Shown here: in pieces, positions 1 through 9,597 of the stretch
How the letters are laid out: the number at the start of each line of letters is the position of its first letter
Position numbering within the stretch: the stretch's first letter is position 1
DNA from: Methanothermobacter thermautotrophicus
Lineage (GTDB): Archaea > Methanobacteriota > Methanobacteria > Methanobacteriales > Methanothermobacteraceae
Reading direction: 5' to 3'
DNA: 64,000 nt
Assembly: GCF_014889545.1 (NCBI RefSeq)
Contig: NZ_QKOF01000003.1
Coordinates: 62,001-126,000, forward strand
Program-made: the position numbers and the translations under genes
Notes under the pieces: generated by a model
Databases searched by the model: none
Seen by the model: the letters and a program-made list of their open reading frames with translations, nothing else
Told to the model about the DNA's origin: nothing

Positions 1-506
1 AGGAACTGGGGGGCCCCAGACCCGTCCTTGTCCCTGTTGGCCCGGACCAGGACCCCCATATAAGGCTGACCAGGGATATAGCAGCCAGGTTCAGGGAGAA
101 GTATGGATTCATCCTCCCATCATCGACATACCACAGGTTCATGGGGGGACTGACCGGGGGTAAGATGTCAAGCAGCAGGCCAAAATCCGCCATATTCCTG
201 AGCGACACACCTGAGGAGGCCGAGGAGAAGATAAGGAACGCCAAGACAGGGGGGAGGGAGACCCTGAAGGAGCAGAGGGAACTCGGTGGGGTCCCTGAGG
301 AGTGCATAATATATGAGACCCTCCTCTACCACATGTCAGGTTCAGACTCCAGACTCCAGGAGATCTATGAGTCATGCAGAAACGGTACACTTATGTGTGG
401 TGAGTGCAAAAATAATACTGCAGAGTTTATCAGGAAGTTCTTTGAGGAACTTTCAGTGAAAAGGGAGAAGGCCCTTCCTGCTGCCAGAAGGATTCTTGAG
501 GGATGA
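1..506 (+). CDS. trpS: Tryptophanyl-tRNA synthetase, C-terminal part (runs off left edge)
   Basis: Charges tRNA-Trp with tryptophan in the cytoplasm. The frame is open from base 3, upstream of the first internal ATG at 141, so the gene begins outside the window. The class I signature KMSSS is visible at about 162-176, preceded by sequence typical of the archaeal/eukaryotic enzyme (GPDQDPH, then a Tyr-His-Arg-Phe stretch). The remainder is the helical anticodon-binding end. The HIGH motif is missing only because it lies off the edge. The next gene starts 28 bases after the stop. Identity is firm; only about the last 168 residues can be seen. Confidence 0.95.
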   Translation, partial: ELGGPRPVLVPVGPDQDPHIRLTRDIAARFREKYGFILPSSTYHRFMGGLTGGKMSSSRPKSAIFLSDTPEEAEEKIRNAKTGGRETLKEQRELGGVPEECIIYETLLYHMSGSDSRLQEIYESCRNGTLMCGECKNNTAEFIRKFFEELSVKREKALPAARRILEG

Positions 507-534
507 AAATGGGAGATCTGATGGGGGCTCGAAG

Positions 535-1170
535 ATGAGAGGGAAGGAGAAATATGAGGGCACCCTGAGTTACCTTATGAGGAACAATGAGACCTTTCTA
601 ATGGCATCAACCTTCCTCTTCCTCATATCCCTCTTTGGAGGGTATCTGTTCTCGGGATCCATTGGGGACCTTATAAGGCCTCTCATGGATGAGTTTAGGA
701 GGAGCGTGGCCGAGGGTGAGATTAAGCTTTCAACGGCATCCATATTCATCCACAACCTCCAGGCTGCTCTTCTGATATATGGTGGAGGTTTGCTTCTAGG
801 TGTTTTCACGGCCCTCTTCCTTATTGTGAACGGCCTGTTCATAGGATTCTTTGCATCCCAGGTGCCACTGGGGGATTTCATCTTCCTTACACTGCCCCAC
901 GGGATATTTGAGATCCCTGGTCTCATAATCGCAGGGGCCGCCGGTTTCAGGCTTGCAAGTTTTGTCTACCACCTCTTCAGTGACATGCTGACAGAGACAT
1001 GGTACGGTTCCTTCACTGAGAGGCTGACCCACTTCCTTGGCAGAAACCAGGATGAGCTTGTGGAGTCACTGCTTCTCTTTGGGGTGGGGATAATCTTCCT
1101 AGTTGTTGCAGCATTTGTGGAGGCGAACCTCACACTGGGGATATACAGCTACATAAAGGGTTCCATATAA
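535..1170 (+). CDS. SpoIIM-like integral membrane protein (DUF95 family)
   Basis: About 211 residues with a short charged N-terminus and four or five hydrophobic segments. The motif PHGIFEIPGL near the middle is the hallmark of the stage II sporulation protein M family, which in archaea has nothing to do with sporulation and has no known biochemical role. An earlier in-frame ATG at 496 overlaps trpS. The start at 535 is preferred because it follows a GGGGG stretch and leaves a normal cytoplasmic N-terminus. It sits between trpS and thrC on the same strand. Family call is good, function unknown. Confidence 0.8.
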   Translation: MRGKEKYEGTLSYLMRNNETFLMASTFLFLISLFGGYLFSGSIGDLIRPLMDEFRRSVAEGEIKLSTASIFIHNLQAALLIYGGGLLLGVFTALFLIVNGLFIGFFASQVPLGDFIFLTLPHGIFEIPGLIIAGAAGFRLASFVYHLFSDMLTETWYGSFTERLTHFLGRNQDELVESLLLFGVGIIFLVVAAFVEANLTLGIYSYIKGSI

Positions 1171-1285
1171 TGGTCTTTATAACAGTAATGACAGACAAAT
1201 GAGGTGGACGCCGGATCCATTGCTGATCCTGAGATTTACTGAATGTGAGAGAATTATTCCTATTAATAGAGTGGATGGTGAATCT

Positions 1286-2491
1286 GTGATAAGGTGCATA
1301 TCATGCGGTAGAGAGTACCCTCTGGATGAGATCATATACACCTGCAGGGAGTGCGGGTCAGTACTTGAAGTTGAATGTGACGTTGAGGTCTCAAGGGATG
1401 TCTTCAGGGGCAGAAGGCAGAACATGTGGAGGTACAGGGAGTTCATGCCTGTGGACCCCTCCAGGATAGTCAGCCTTGATGAGGGGGGAACACCCTTTGT
1501 CAGGTGTGACACCATAGGATCTGAACTCGGTGTTGAGCTCTACGTGAAGGTTGAGGGATCCAATCCCACAGGGAGCTTCAAGGACAGGGGGATGAGTGTG
1601 GGGATCACAAAGGCCCTTGAACTTGGAGTGGATACCGTGGGCTGCGCCTCAACCGGTAACACCTCAGCCTCACTTGCAGCCTACGCTGCCAGGGCAGGAA
1701 TGGGCTGCGTGGTTCTCCTCCCATCAGGTAAGGTTGCCCTGGGTAAACTTGCCCAGGCAATGTTCCACGGGGCCAGGGTCCTCTCGGTGAAGGGGAACTT
1801 TGACGAGGCCCTTGAGGCTGTTACAGAACTTGCGCTGATGGGTGAACTGTACCTCCTCAACTCCGTGAACCCCTTCAGGCTTGAGGGTCAGAAATCAATA
1901 GGCTTTGAGATAGTGGACGACCTCGGCTGGGAGTCTCCGGACCGCATCATACTGCCTGTGGGGAATGCCGGTAACATTTCAGCCATATGGAAGGGTATCT
2001 CAGAGTTCCACAGGGCAGGGTTCATAGATGAGAGGCCAATGATGACCGGTATACAGGCTGAGGGGGCTTCTCCGGTGGTCGACGCCTTCAGGAAGGGTAA
2101 GATGGAGATTGAACCGGTCAGGGACCCTGAAACGGTTGCAACGGCCATAAGGATAGGGGCCCCTGTTAGCTACCTCAAGGCCCTCCGGGCCATCTATGAA
2201 TCCGATGGTTATGCTGAATCTGTGACCGATGAGGAGATACTCTCGGCCCAGAAACTCCTTGCAAGGAGGGAGGGTATAGGTGTTGAGCCGGCATCAGCGG
2301 CATCCATTGCAGGGCTCATAAAACTCGTTGATGAGGGTGTTGTTGACAGGGGTGAACGTGTGGTCTGTGTTGTAACTGGCCATGTACTCAAGGATCCTGA
2401 CACTGCCATAAAGGCATCAACGGAACCAGTTGAGGTAGAACCTGATATAAATCAGTTAAAATCCATTATAAGGGGTATGGGCTCATCCTAG
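1286..2491 (+). CDS. thrC: Threonine synthase
   Basis: Pyridoxal-phosphate enzyme converting O-phosphohomoserine to threonine. The protein begins with a zinc ribbon (CISCG, then CRECG), usual for the archaeal enzyme. The PLP lysine lies in GSFKDRGM, and a glycine-rich phosphate loop follows (CASTGNTSA). An ATG at 1199 would add 29 unrelated residues. The GTG at 1286 sits six bases after GGTGA, gives 401 residues and starts just before the zinc ribbon, so it is preferred. A T-rich tract follows the stop. Confidence 0.93.
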   Translation: MIRCISCGREYPLDEIIYTCRECGSVLEVECDVEVSRDVFRGRRQNMWRYREFMPVDPSRIVSLDEGGTPFVRCDTIGSELGVELYVKVEGSNPTGSFKDRGMSVGITKALELGVDTVGCASTGNTSASLAAYAARAGMGCVVLLPSGKVALGKLAQAMFHGARVLSVKGNFDEALEAVTELALMGELYLLNSVNPFRLEGQKSIGFEIVDDLGWESPDRIILPVGNAGNISAIWKGISEFHRAGFIDERPMMTGIQAEGASPVVDAFRKGKMEIEPVRDPETVATAIRIGAPVSYLKALRAIYESDGYAESVTDEEILSAQKLLARREGIGVEPASAASIAGLIKLVDEGVVDRGERVVCVVTGHVLKDPDTAIKASTEPVEVEPDINQLKSIIRGMGSS

Positions 2492-2499
2492 CCCCCCTA

Positions 2500-2540
2500 T
2501 TTTTTGAAAACAGTTTTCTCTTTTTTAAGCTTTTCTATTT
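2500..2540 (+). terminator. T-rich terminator after thrC
   Basis: Three runs of T separated by short A/G stretches directly follow the thrC stop. Oligo-T runs without a strong hairpin are the usual archaeal termination signal. Confidence 0.55.
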
Positions 2541-2659
2541 TTCATTGGGCAACATTGGGTTAATCTCTAACCCTCCAAGCACTTGTGGATATAGTGCTGG
2601 GTTGAAGGTGCCCCATGCACCAACCAATGGCTCAGAAAAACCTTAAAATTAGCGATATA

Positions 2660-2667
2660 TTTATATA
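2660..2667 (+). promoter_or_regulatory. TATA box of the histone gene
   Basis: TTTATATA lies 53 bases before the histone ATG in an AT-rich stretch. A start of transcription about 25 bases downstream would give a leader of roughly 25 bases carrying the AGGTGG ribosome site at 2701. Confidence 0.65.
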
Positions 2668-2712
2668 GGATTATATGGATAGATAATATCACATAAAATG
2701 AGGTGGTTAATT

Positions 2713-2916
2713 ATGGAATTGCCAATAGCTCCAATTGGAAGAATAATAAAGAATGCCGGTGCAGAGAGGGTAAGTGATGATGCAAGGGAGGCCCTTGCAA
2801 AGGTCCTTGAAGCAAAGGGTGAAGAAATAGCTGAAAACGCCGTTAAACTTGCAAAACACGCTGGAAGGAAGACGGTTAAAGCTTCAGACATTGAACTGGC
2901 AGTTAAAAGGATGTAA
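2713..2916 (+). CDS. hmtA2: Archaeal histone (HMtA2-like)
   Basis: A 67-residue histone-fold protein that wraps DNA as dimers and longer stacks. Residues match the HMf family: [11 protein letters not shown] at the start, ERVSDDA entering helix 2, [14 protein letters not shown] at the loop 2/helix 3 boundary, and a C-terminal AVKRM. An upstream in-frame ATG at 2698 is rejected because AGGTGG at 2701-2706 lies inside that extension and is well spaced for 2713. It has its own TATA box and stands alone between thrC and the L7Ae operon. The paralogue number is a guess from memory of gene order; the family is certain. Confidence 0.95.
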   Translation: MELPIAPIGRIIKNAGAERVSDDAREALAKVLEAKGEEIAENAVKLAKHAGRKTVKASDIELAVKRM

Positions 2917-3078
2917 CGCTCATTTGCATCCCCCATTCCTTCCCTTTTTAATTGGCGGCAAAACTTTATATGTGATGAGGCTTTAATTTCTATTAATCCT
3001 TGTTTTCCTGGGTGTCTCACGGGATGATCCGGGATAATTCAGAATACGATTTCTCATGAAAATCTGTATCCAGCAAGT

Positions 3079-3086
3079 TTTATATA
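3079..3086 (+). promoter_or_regulatory. TATA box of the L7Ae-S28e-L24e-ndk-infB operon
   Basis: TTTATATA preceded by a purine-rich stretch. A start about 25 bases downstream would leave a leader near 95 bases before L7Ae, unusually long for this organism. Confidence 0.6.
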
Positions 3087-3123
3087 CCGAGAACATATAA
3101 AGGTACTCACCCACTTCATGTTA

Positions 3124-3171
3124 ATCCATAACTTGGATTATTGATCCAGATTGGTGTAATTACCGATGGAT
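3124..3171 (+). promoter_or_regulatory. Possible structured leader upstream of L7Ae
   Basis: Within the long leader, TGGAT (3134-3138) can pair with ATCCA (3144-3148) around a five-base loop. ATCCAT (3124-3129) can pair with ATGGAT (3166-3171) outside it. L7Ae is a kink-turn RNA-binding protein, so a leader fold that it binds to control itself is plausible. I do not see an unambiguous kink-turn (three-base bulge plus tandem GA pairs). Confidence 0.3.
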
Positions 3172-3206
3172 GGTAGAAAAACCAGATGAAAAAGGAGGTA
3201 AACAGC

Positions 3207-3578
3207 ATGGCAAAAGCAATATACGTGAAATTTGATGTACCAAAGGAGCTGGCTGACAAGGCCGCAGAGGCACTTGAAATAGCCAGGGAGACAGGTAAAG
3301 TATCCAAGGGTACAAATGAGGTCACCAAGGCTGTCGAGAGGGGAGTTGCCCAGCTCGTATTAATAGCTGAGGACGTTGAACCTGCAGAGATCGTTGCCCA
3401 CCTTCCACTCCTCGCCGAGGAAAAGGAGATACCCTACATATACATCCCAACAAAGGATGAACTGGGTGCAGCCGCAGGTCTGAACGTTGGAACAGCATCA
3501 TCAGCCATCATTGAGGCAGGCGACGCCGAGGACCTCATAAAGGAAATAATCGAAAAGGTCGAAGAACTCAAAAAATAG
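3207..3578 (+). CDS. rpl7ae: Ribosomal protein L7Ae
   Basis: A 123-residue kink-turn RNA-binding protein of the large subunit, also part of archaeal C/D and H/ACA guide RNPs and of RNase P. The L7Ae core is clear: [12 protein letters not shown], then [10 protein letters not shown] and LCEEKEIPY-like sequence. The start at 3207 follows AGGAGGT with normal spacing; an upstream ATG at 3186 is ignored. First gene of a run with S28e, L24e, Ndk and aIF5B, and it has the longest leader there. Confidence 0.96.
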   Translation: MAKAIYVKFDVPKELADKAAEALEIARETGKVSKGTNEVTKAVERGVAQLVLIAEDVEPAEIVAHLPLLAEEKEIPYIYIPTKDELGAAAGLNVGTASSAIIEAGDAEDLIKEIIEKVEELKK

Positions 3579-3580
3579 AT

Positions 3581-3601
3581 GAAAGGCATTAAAAGCCTTT
3601 C
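3581..3601 (+). promoter_or_regulatory. Hairpin in the L7Ae-S28e gap
   Basis: GAAAGGC (3581-3587) and GCCTTTC (3595-3601) form a perfect seven-pair stem with a seven-base A-rich loop, three bases after the L7Ae stop and 26 before the S28e start. It could be a processing or attenuation point that uncouples L7Ae from the rest of the operon. No long T run follows, so a full terminator is unlikely. Confidence 0.5.
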
Positions 3602-3626
3602 AATTTCAATTTAATAAGGTGATTTA

Positions 3627-3833
3627 ATGGATGACGCAACTCCAGCAGAGGTTATTGAGGTTCTCAAGAGAACCGGGATGACTGGAGAGGTAATGCAGGT
3701 TAAATGCAGGATCCTTGACGGAAGAGATAAGGGAAGGATACTGACAAGGAACGTTATGGGTCCCATAAGGGAAGGCGACATCCTGATGCTCCTCGACACC
3801 ATCCGAGAGGCAAAGGAAATAAGGACCCCATAA
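3627..3833 (+). CDS. rps28e: Ribosomal protein S28e
   Basis: A 68-residue small-subunit protein with an OB fold. Diagnostic segments are [16 protein letters not shown] and [15 protein letters not shown], with the usual short charged tail. AAGGTGATTTA precedes the ATG. Second gene in the L7Ae operon, 18 bases before L24e. Confidence 0.95.
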   Translation: MDDATPAEVIEVLKRTGMTGEVMQVKCRILDGRDKGRILTRNVMGPIREGDILMLLDTIREAKEIRTP

Positions 3834-3851
3834 TCAGGCAGGTGTTTACCA

Positions 3852-4013
3852 ATGAGAGTCTGTTCATTCTGCCATGAAGAAATAGAGCCGGGTACTGGCA
3901 AGATGTACGTTAAAAGGGACGGTACAATCTATTTCTTCTGCAGCAGCAAATGCGAGAAAAACATGATAAAACTGGGAAGGGTTCCAAGAAAAGTTAAATG
4001 GGTTAAAAAATGA
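3852..4013 (+). CDS. rpl24e: Ribosomal protein L24e
   Basis: A 53-residue zinc-ribbon protein of the large subunit. It reads [14 protein letters not shown] then [14 protein letters not shown], with the two CxxC-type pairs that bind zinc, and a basic C-terminus ([11 protein letters not shown]). The stop overlaps the start of ndk (ATGATG), so the two are translationally coupled. Confidence 0.93.
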   Translation: MRVCSFCHEEIEPGTGKMYVKRDGTIYFFCSSKCEKNMIKLGRVPRKVKWVKK

Positions 4014-4465
4014 TGGAAAAAAGCTTTGTAATGTTAAAACCTGACGCAGTAAAAAGGCGCCTCGCAGGAAGGATAATATCCAGATTCGAGGATAAGGGAC
4101 TCAAGATAGTTGCCTTCAAGATGCTGCAGATCCCTGAGGACCTTGCAATGGAGCACTACCAGGAACACAGGGAAAAGCCCTTCTTCAGGGACCTGGTGGA
4201 CTACATAACATCAGCACCAGTCATTGCAATGGTCATCGAGGGCAGGGACTGCATCTCACTCATAAGGAAGATGGTTGGAGCAACCAACCCTGCAGAGGCA
4301 GACCTCGGGACAATCAGGGGAGACTTCGCCCTTGAAACAGGTAGAAACATAATACACGCTTCAGATTCTCCAGAATCAGCCGAAAGGGAGATTAAACTTT
4401 TCTTTGATGAATCGGAAATTTGCAGTTACGAGATGCCTGATAGAGAAATGATATACGAGGAATAA
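4010..4465 (+). CDS. ndk: Nucleoside diphosphate kinase
   Basis: Moves the gamma phosphate from NTPs to NDPs through a phosphohistidine. The 151 residues start [13 protein letters not shown], typical of the family. The active-site histidine is in [12 protein letters not shown], with the usual ERE after it. The first ATG overlaps the L24e stop and a second follows immediately; either could be used. Length matches the family. It sits between ribosomal proteins and aIF5B. Confidence 0.96.
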   Translation: MMEKSFVMLKPDAVKRRLAGRIISRFEDKGLKIVAFKMLQIPEDLAMEHYQEHREKPFFRDLVDYITSAPVIAMVIEGRDCISLIRKMVGATNPAEADLGTIRGDFALETGRNIIHASDSPESAEREIKLFFDESEICSYEMPDREMIYEE

Positions 4466-4479
4466 ACGCGGAGATTCCA

Positions 4480-6264
4480 ATGAAGATCAGATCACCCATC
4501 GTCTCAGTACTCGGACACGTGGATCACGGGAAAACCACACTCCTTGACCATATAAGAGGCAGTGCAGTTGCCTCAAGGGAGGCTGGTGGTATAACCCAGC
4601 ACATAGGGGCCACAGAGATACCCATGGATGTCATTGAGGGGATCTGCGGAGACTTCCTCAAAAAATTCTCGATCAGGGAAACACTACCAGGACTCTTCTT
4701 CATAGACACACCAGGACATGAGGCATTCACAACCCTCAGAAAACGTGGAGGAGCCCTGGCGGATCTTGCAATACTCATAGTCGATATAAATGAGGGATTC
4801 AAACCCCAGACACAGGAGGCCCTCAACATCCTCAGGATGTACAGGACACCCTTCGTGGTGGCTGCAAACAAGATAGACAGGATCCATGGATGGAGGGCCC
4901 ACGAGGGACGCCCCTTCATGGAGACCTTCAGCAAACAGGACATCCAGGTCCAGCAGAAACTTGACACAAAGGTCTATGAACTTGTGGGTAAACTCCATGA
5001 GGAGGGCTTTGAATCAGAGAGATTCGACAGGGTCACAGACTTCGCCTCACAGGTCAGCATAATACCAGTAAGTGCCATAACAGGCGAGGGCATACCTGAA
5101 CTCCTCACCATGCTCATGGGACTTGCACAGCAGTACCTCAGGGAGCAGCTCAAAATCGAGGAGGATTCCCCTGCCAGGGGCACCATCCTGGAGGTGAAGG
5201 AGGAGACAGGCCTCGGCATGACCATAGACGCCGTAATATATGATGGGATACTCAGAAAGAACGACACCATAGCCATGATGACGTCAAAGGATGTCATATC
5301 CACAAGGATAAGGTCACTCCTCAAACCAGGGCCCCTTGAGGAGATGAGGGAATCCAGGAAGAAATTCCAGAAGGTCGATGAGGTCGTTGCAGCAGCAGGT
5401 ATAAAGATAGTGGCACCTGGCATCGATGACGTCATGGCAGGCTCACCCCTAAGGGTTGTAACCGACCCTGAGAAGGTGAGGGAGGAGATACTCAGCGAAA
5501 TCGAGGACATCAAGATAGACACCGATGAGGCAGGCGTCGTGGTGAAGGCAGACACCCTGGGGTCACTTGAGGCTGTGGTCAAGATCCTCAGGGACATGGA
5601 TGTCCCCATAAAGGTGGCAGACATAGGGGACGTCTCAAGGAGGGACGTGGTGAATGCAGGCATAGCCCTCCAGGAGGACAGGGCCTACGGGGCCATAATA
5701 GCCTTCAATGTTAAGGTGATACCCTCAGCAGCCCAGGAACTCAAAAACTCAGACATAAGGCTCTTCCAGGGCAACGTCATCTACAGGCTCATGGAGGAAT
5801 ATGAGGAATGGGTCAGGGGCATTGAGGAGGAGAAGAAAAAGAAATGGATGGAAGCCATCATAAAACCTGCAAGCATAAGGCTCATACCCAAGCTGGTCTT
5901 CAGGCAGAGCAAGCCAGCCATTGGAGGAGTTGAGGTCCTTACAGGCGTCATAAGGCAGGGCTACCCCCTCATGAACGAGGATGGAGAGACAGTGGGTACC
6001 GTGGAGAGCATGCAGGACAAGGGTGAAAACCTCAAATCAGCCTCACGCGGCCAGAAGGTTGCAATGGCTATAAAGGATGCTGTTTACGGTAAGACGATCC
6101 ATGAGGGAGATACACTCTACGTTGACATACCCGAAAACCACTACCACATCCTTAAAGAACAGCTCTCAGGGGATCTGACAGAAGAGGAAATTGATCTCCT
6201 GGATAAGATAGCTGAAATCAAGAGGAAGAAGAATCCTGACTGGGGAATGAAGGCACCATTTTAA
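4480..6264 (+). CDS. infB: Translation initiation factor aIF5B/IF2
   Basis: A 594-residue translational GTPase for subunit joining at initiation. GTPase motifs are GHVDHGKT near residue 12, DTPGHEAF and NKID. Beta-barrel domain II follows, then domain III ([14 protein letters not shown]) and a C-terminal barrel ending in [10 protein letters not shown]. Short N-terminus, as in archaea; no intein interrupts the P-loop. Last gene of the L7Ae run, 19 bases before S6e. Confidence 0.96.
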   Translation: MKIRSPIVSVLGHVDHGKTTLLDHIRGSAVASREAGGITQHIGATEIPMDVIEGICGDFLKKFSIRETLPGLFFIDTPGHEAFTTLRKRGGALADLAILIVDINEGFKPQTQEALNILRMYRTPFVVAANKIDRIHGWRAHEGRPFMETFSKQDIQVQQKLDTKVYELVGKLHEEGFESERFDRVTDFASQVSIIPVSAITGEGIPELLTMLMGLAQQYLREQLKIEEDSPARGTILEVKEETGLGMTIDAVIYDGILRKNDTIAMMTSKDVISTRIRSLLKPGPLEEMRESRKKFQKVDEVVAAAGIKIVAPGIDDVMAGSPLRVVTDPEKVREEILSEIEDIKIDTDEAGVVVKADTLGSLEAVVKILRDMDVPIKVADIGDVSRRDVVNAGIALQEDRAYGAIIAFNVKVIPSAAQELKNSDIRLFQGNVIYRLMEEYEEWVRGIEEEKKKKWMEAIIKPASIRLIPKLVFRQSKPAIGGVEVLTGVIRQGYPLMNEDGETVGTVESMQDKGENLKSASRGQKVAMAIKDAVYGKTIHEGDTLYVDIPENHYHILKEQLSGDLTEEEIDLLDKIAEIKRKKNPDWGMKAPF

Positions 6265-6283
6265 AATATAAGGAGGAGATATA

Positions 6284-6664
6284 TTGGCATTTAAGGTTGT
6301 GATTTCAGACAAGGAGAAGAGTGTCCAGATGGAGGTCGACCCATCAGAGTCCAGGGGCCTCATTGGCCTCACCATAGGCGACGAATTCGATGGATCAATA
6401 ATAGGCCTCAAGGGATACAAACTGAAGATCACAGGTGGAAGCGATAAGAACGGTTTCCCGATGAAGAAGACAGTGCCCGGTGCAAGGAGGATAAGGAGCC
6501 TTGTATCAGGCGGTGTGGGCTATAAACCCAGACGCGACGGCGAGAGAAGAAGAAAAACCTTCAGGGGAAACACGATATCCGATGACATAGTCCAGATAAA
6601 CACCGTTGTCATTGAGAAGGGTGAGAAACCACTCGAAGAACTTCTTGGCGCCGATGAGGAATAA
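6284..6664 (+). CDS. rps6e: Ribosomal protein S6e
   Basis: A 126-residue small-subunit protein. It shows MAFKVVISDKEKS, GLKGYKLKITGGSDKNGFPM and the basic RRKTFRGNTIS segment, diagnostic of archaeal S6e without the eukaryotic phospho-tail. The start codon is TTG at 6284, chosen because AGGAGGAGAT (6271-6280) is ideally placed and the product begins at the conserved residues. Lies between aIF5B and aIF2-gamma. Confidence 0.95.
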   Translation: MAFKVVISDKEKSVQMEVDPSESRGLIGLTIGDEFDGSIIGLKGYKLKITGGSDKNGFPMKKTVPGARRIRSLVSGGVGYKPRRDGERRRKTFRGNTISDDIVQINTVVIEKGEKPLEELLGADEE

Positions 6665-6688
6665 TAAAAGAGTTTATAGGTGTAATCT

Positions 6689-7915
6689 GTGAAAAATCAA
6701 TCCGAAATAAACATTGGTCTTGTGGGGCACGTGGACCATGGTAAAACAACCCTTACAAAGGCACTTTCAGGTGTCTGGACCGACACACACAGCGAGGAAA
6801 CCAAGAGGGGCATCTCCATACGTCTGGGTTATGCTGATATAACCTTCAGGAAGTGCCCGCAGTGCGAAGCCCCCATGTGCTATACAACGGCGGAGATATG
6901 TGAGAGGTGCGGCACAGAGACAGAGCTCCTCAGGAAGGTTTCCTTCGTGGATGCCCCGGGCCATGAAACCCTGATGGCTACCATGCTCTCTGGAGCAGCC
7001 CTGATGGACGGCGCCATACTCGTGATAGCTGCAAACGAACCATGCCCCCAGCCCCAGACAAAGGAGCACCTCATGGCCCTCGATGTTATAGGGGTGAAGG
7101 ACGTCATCGTCGTCCAGAACAAGATAGACATAGTTTCAAAGGAGAGGGCACTTGAGAGCTACAGAGAGATCAAGGAGTTCGTGAAGGGTACCTGCGCTGA
7201 GGATGCACCTATAATACCGGTATCTGCTCAACAGGGCGCCAACATTGATATTCTCATCGAAACCATTGAGGAGAGAATCAAAACTCCTGAGAGGGATGTT
7301 GATAAACCTGCCAGGATGTACGTTGCCAGGTCCTTTGATATAAACAAACCTGGCGCAGACCCTGAACACCTTGCAGGAGGAGTTATAGGGGGCTCACTGG
7401 TCCAGGGCAGGCTCAGGGTTGGAGACGAGATAGAGATAAGACCCGGCATACAGGTCAAGAAGGACGGTAAGCAGTCCTGGATGAGTCTGCACTCCACCGT
7501 CACAGGCCTCGTTGCCGGTGGAGAGGAGATGGAAGAGGTTGGACCCGGCGGACTCGTGGGTGTCGGGACACTCCTGGATCCAGCCCTCACCAAGGCGGAC
7601 TCACTCTCAGGGTCAGTTGCCGGGGAGCCAGGCACACTGCCACCTGTAAGGCACTCATTCACAATGGAGACACACCTCCTTGAGAGGGTTGTCGGTACCA
7701 AGGAGGAGACCAAGGTGGAACCCATAAAGACAGGGGAACCCCTCATGATAAACGTGGGTACCACAACCACCGTGGGTGTTGTCAAATCTGCCAGGGCAGA
7801 TGATGCTGACGTGGTCCTCAAACTCCCTGCATGCGCAGAGGAGGGTCAGAGGATAGCCCTCTCCAGGCGTGTTGGTGCAAGATGGAGGCTGATAGGATAT
7901 GGTATCATCAAATAG
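6689..7915 (+). CDS. eif2g: Translation initiation factor 2, gamma subunit
   Basis: GTP-binding subunit of aIF2, which brings initiator tRNA to the small subunit and protects mRNA 5' ends. Shows [10 protein letters not shown] near residue 13, a zinc knuckle (CPQC and CERC), DAPGHE, QNKID, then two beta barrels ending in RLIGYG. 408 residues, standard length. The GTG start at 6689 follows AGGTG. The stop at 7913-7915 is one base from the GTG of the PIN-domain gene. Confidence 0.96.
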   Translation: MKNQSEINIGLVGHVDHGKTTLTKALSGVWTDTHSEETKRGISIRLGYADITFRKCPQCEAPMCYTTAEICERCGTETELLRKVSFVDAPGHETLMATMLSGAALMDGAILVIAANEPCPQPQTKEHLMALDVIGVKDVIVVQNKIDIVSKERALESYREIKEFVKGTCAEDAPIIPVSAQQGANIDILIETIEERIKTPERDVDKPARMYVARSFDINKPGADPEHLAGGVIGGSLVQGRLRVGDEIEIRPGIQVKKDGKQSWMSLHSTVTGLVAGGEEMEEVGPGGLVGVGTLLDPALTKADSLSGSVAGEPGTLPPVRHSFTMETHLLERVVGTKEETKVEPIKTGEPLMINVGTTTTVGVVKSARADDADVVLKLPACAEEGQRIALSRRVGARWRLIGYGIIK

Positions 7916-7916
7916 G

Positions 7917-8299
7917 GTGGTCATAGACACCAATTTTTTATGATACCCTACCAGTTCAGAGTCGACATCGTATCCGAGCTCCGGAGACTCTTCCCAAAAC
8001 AGGACATTCTTGTCCCATCCTTCGTCATGGGGGAACTTGAAGGTATAAAGAGGCATTCAGGCGGCGATGCGAGGATAGCCGCGTCCATTGGGATGGCACT
8101 CGCAAATAAACCCCCCTTCAGGGTTGTTGAGGAGGAACTCCTTGAAGGCGAAACTGTTGACGATGCGCTTCTCCGGATCTCAGATGTCCTCTGCACCAGC
8201 GACCGGGAACTCAGAAGAAGGGCAAGGTCGAGGGGGATACCCGTTGTTTATCTGAGGCAGAAAAGATATCTTGAAGTGGATGGGCATATATTGGAGTAG
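7917..8299 (+). pseudogene. PIN-domain RNase-like protein with an N-terminal frame break
   Basis: The long open frame starts at ATG 7940 and encodes the body of a PIN nuclease ([33 protein letters not shown]). The catalytic N-terminus is in another frame: GTG at 7917 reads VVIDTN, the first acidic motif, before a run of six T at 7934-7939. One more T would join the frames as VVIDTNFFMIPYQF. Without it the ATG-7940 product lacks its first catalytic aspartate. The GTG lies one base after the aIF2-gamma stop, as expected of an operon start. Either a one-base sequencing error or a real lesion. Confidence 0.75.
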
Positions 8300-8312
8300 G
8301 AGGTTTACTACT

Positions 8313-8843
8313 ATGAATCTTTGGAAAGATATTGAACCGGGACCATCAGTACCCGAGGTTGTCTATGCAGTTGTTGAAATACCAAAGGGTTCAAGGAACA
8401 AATATGAATACCACAAGGATCTTCAGGCATTTGCCCTTGACAGGGTACTATACTCAACAGTATTCTACCCTGCAGAGTACGGTATAATACCACGGACGCT
8501 CTACGATGATGGTGACCCCATGGACATCCTTGTACTCATGGATGAACCAACATTCCCGGGGTGCATAATAGAGTCAAGGCCCATCGGTCTTTTAAGGATG
8601 ATCGATGGGGGCGACCAGGACGATAAGATCCTGGCAGTGCCTGTGGCTGACCCACACTTCACCGATGTAAAGGACATCTCAGACATACCGGAGCATAACC
8701 TCAAGGAGATAGCAAACTTCTTTGAGACCTACAAGAAACTCGAAGGTAAAAAAACAGAGATAATCGGATGGGAGGGCGCTGAAAAGGCATTTGAAGCAGT
8801 CAACCACTCCATAGAACTCTACAGTGAAAAATACATGGAGTAA
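8313..8843 (+). CDS. ppa: Inorganic pyrophosphatase, family I
   Basis: Hydrolyses pyrophosphate to phosphate in the cytoplasm and so drives biosynthesis. The signature [10 protein letters not shown] with its metal-binding aspartates is present, as are EYGIIPRTL and a C-terminal [14 protein letters not shown] at 8299-8304 places the start at ATG 8313 rather than 8271, giving 176 residues, the usual length. Confidence 0.95.
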   Translation: MNLWKDIEPGPSVPEVVYAVVEIPKGSRNKYEYHKDLQAFALDRVLYSTVFYPAEYGIIPRTLYDDGDPMDILVLMDEPTFPGCIIESRPIGLLRMIDGGDQDDKILAVPVADPHFTDVKDISDIPEHNLKEIANFFETYKKLEGKKTEIIGWEGAEKAFEAVNHSIELYSEKYME

Positions 8844-8863
8844 TTCTTTAATGGGGGATCCCA

Positions 8864-9418
8864 TTGTATTATGTAACACAGATTGTTGATACAGTCAGAA
8901 TACCTCCAGACCGCTTTGAGGAGCCACTGGAGGAGGTCGCCATAGAGGTTCTAAACGAGACCTACGTTGGGAGGATGGACAGGAACCTCGGGCAGCTGAT
9001 AACCGTCAAAGAGATAGAAGAGATAGGTATAGGGAAGGTTATAATGGGTGACGGTGCTGCCTACCATGAGGTGACCTTCACAGCCCTCTTCTTCAAACCT
9101 GAACTCCACGAAATCGTTGAGGGTGAAGTGATAGAGATAGCAGAGTTCGGAGCCTTCGTGCGCATAGGCCCTGTGGACGGTCTGGTGCACGTTTCACAGG
9201 TAACCGATGACTACATAACCTACGACCCCAAGAAGGGCTCCCTCACAGGTAAGGAGTCAGGAAGACGCCTCGACGAGGGCGACCTTGTAAGGGCGAGGAT
9301 AGTGGCCCTCAGCCTCAAGGGCCGAAGGGAGGGCGTAAAGGTGGGCCTCACCATGAGGCAGCCTGGCCTTGGAAAATTTGAATGGATTGAAGAAGAGAAG
9401 AGGAAGAGTAAAAAATGA
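8864..9418 (+). CDS. rpoE1: RNA polymerase subunit Rpo7 (RpoE1)
   Basis: A 184-residue stalk subunit homologous to eukaryotic Rpb7. The N-terminal tip domain starts [15 protein letters not shown]. An S1 RNA-binding domain begins near residue 82 ([27 protein letters not shown]). The start is TTG at 8864 after GGGGGATCCCA. It overlaps Spt4 by four bases, the usual rpoE1-spt4 pairing. Confidence 0.96.
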   Translation: MYYVTQIVDTVRIPPDRFEEPLEEVAIEVLNETYVGRMDRNLGQLITVKEIEEIGIGKVIMGDGAAYHEVTFTALFFKPELHEIVEGEVIEIAEFGAFVRIGPVDGLVHVSQVTDDYITYDPKKGSLTGKESGRRLDEGDLVRARIVALSLKGRREGVKVGLTMRQPGLGKFEWIEEEKRKSKK

Positions 9419-9597
9419 CTGAGAAGGCATGCACAAGGTGTAAGAGAATCACCAGTGACGAAAGATGCCCGGTCTGCAATGTCCCGGCATCCACCAACTG
9501 GAGCGGACTCCTCATAATAATCGATCCAGACAAATCAGATATAGCCAGGGAGCTCAACATAACCCTGCCTGGTGAATATGCGCTGAGGGTCAGATAG
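9415..9597 (+). CDS. spt4: Transcription elongation factor Spt4 (RpoE2)
   Basis: A 60-residue zinc protein that pairs with Spt5 on the RNA polymerase clamp for processivity. Zinc ligands are CTRCK and CPVC, followed by the conserved [11 protein letters not shown]. It overlaps rpoE1 at its start, and its stop TAG overlaps the GTG of the next gene by one base. Confidence 0.94.
   Translation: MTEKACTRCKRITSDERCPVCNVPASTNWSGLLIIIDPDKSDIARELNITLPGEYALRVR

Noticed and set aside
2571-2640. Possible stem structures between thrC and the histone gene
   Set aside because: Only short, scattered pairings; the region is adequately explained as terminator and promoter sequence.
5000-5663. 229-codon minus-strand frame across infB
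   Set aside because: Ser/Met-rich antisense shadow without ribosome site, opposite a conserved initiation factor.
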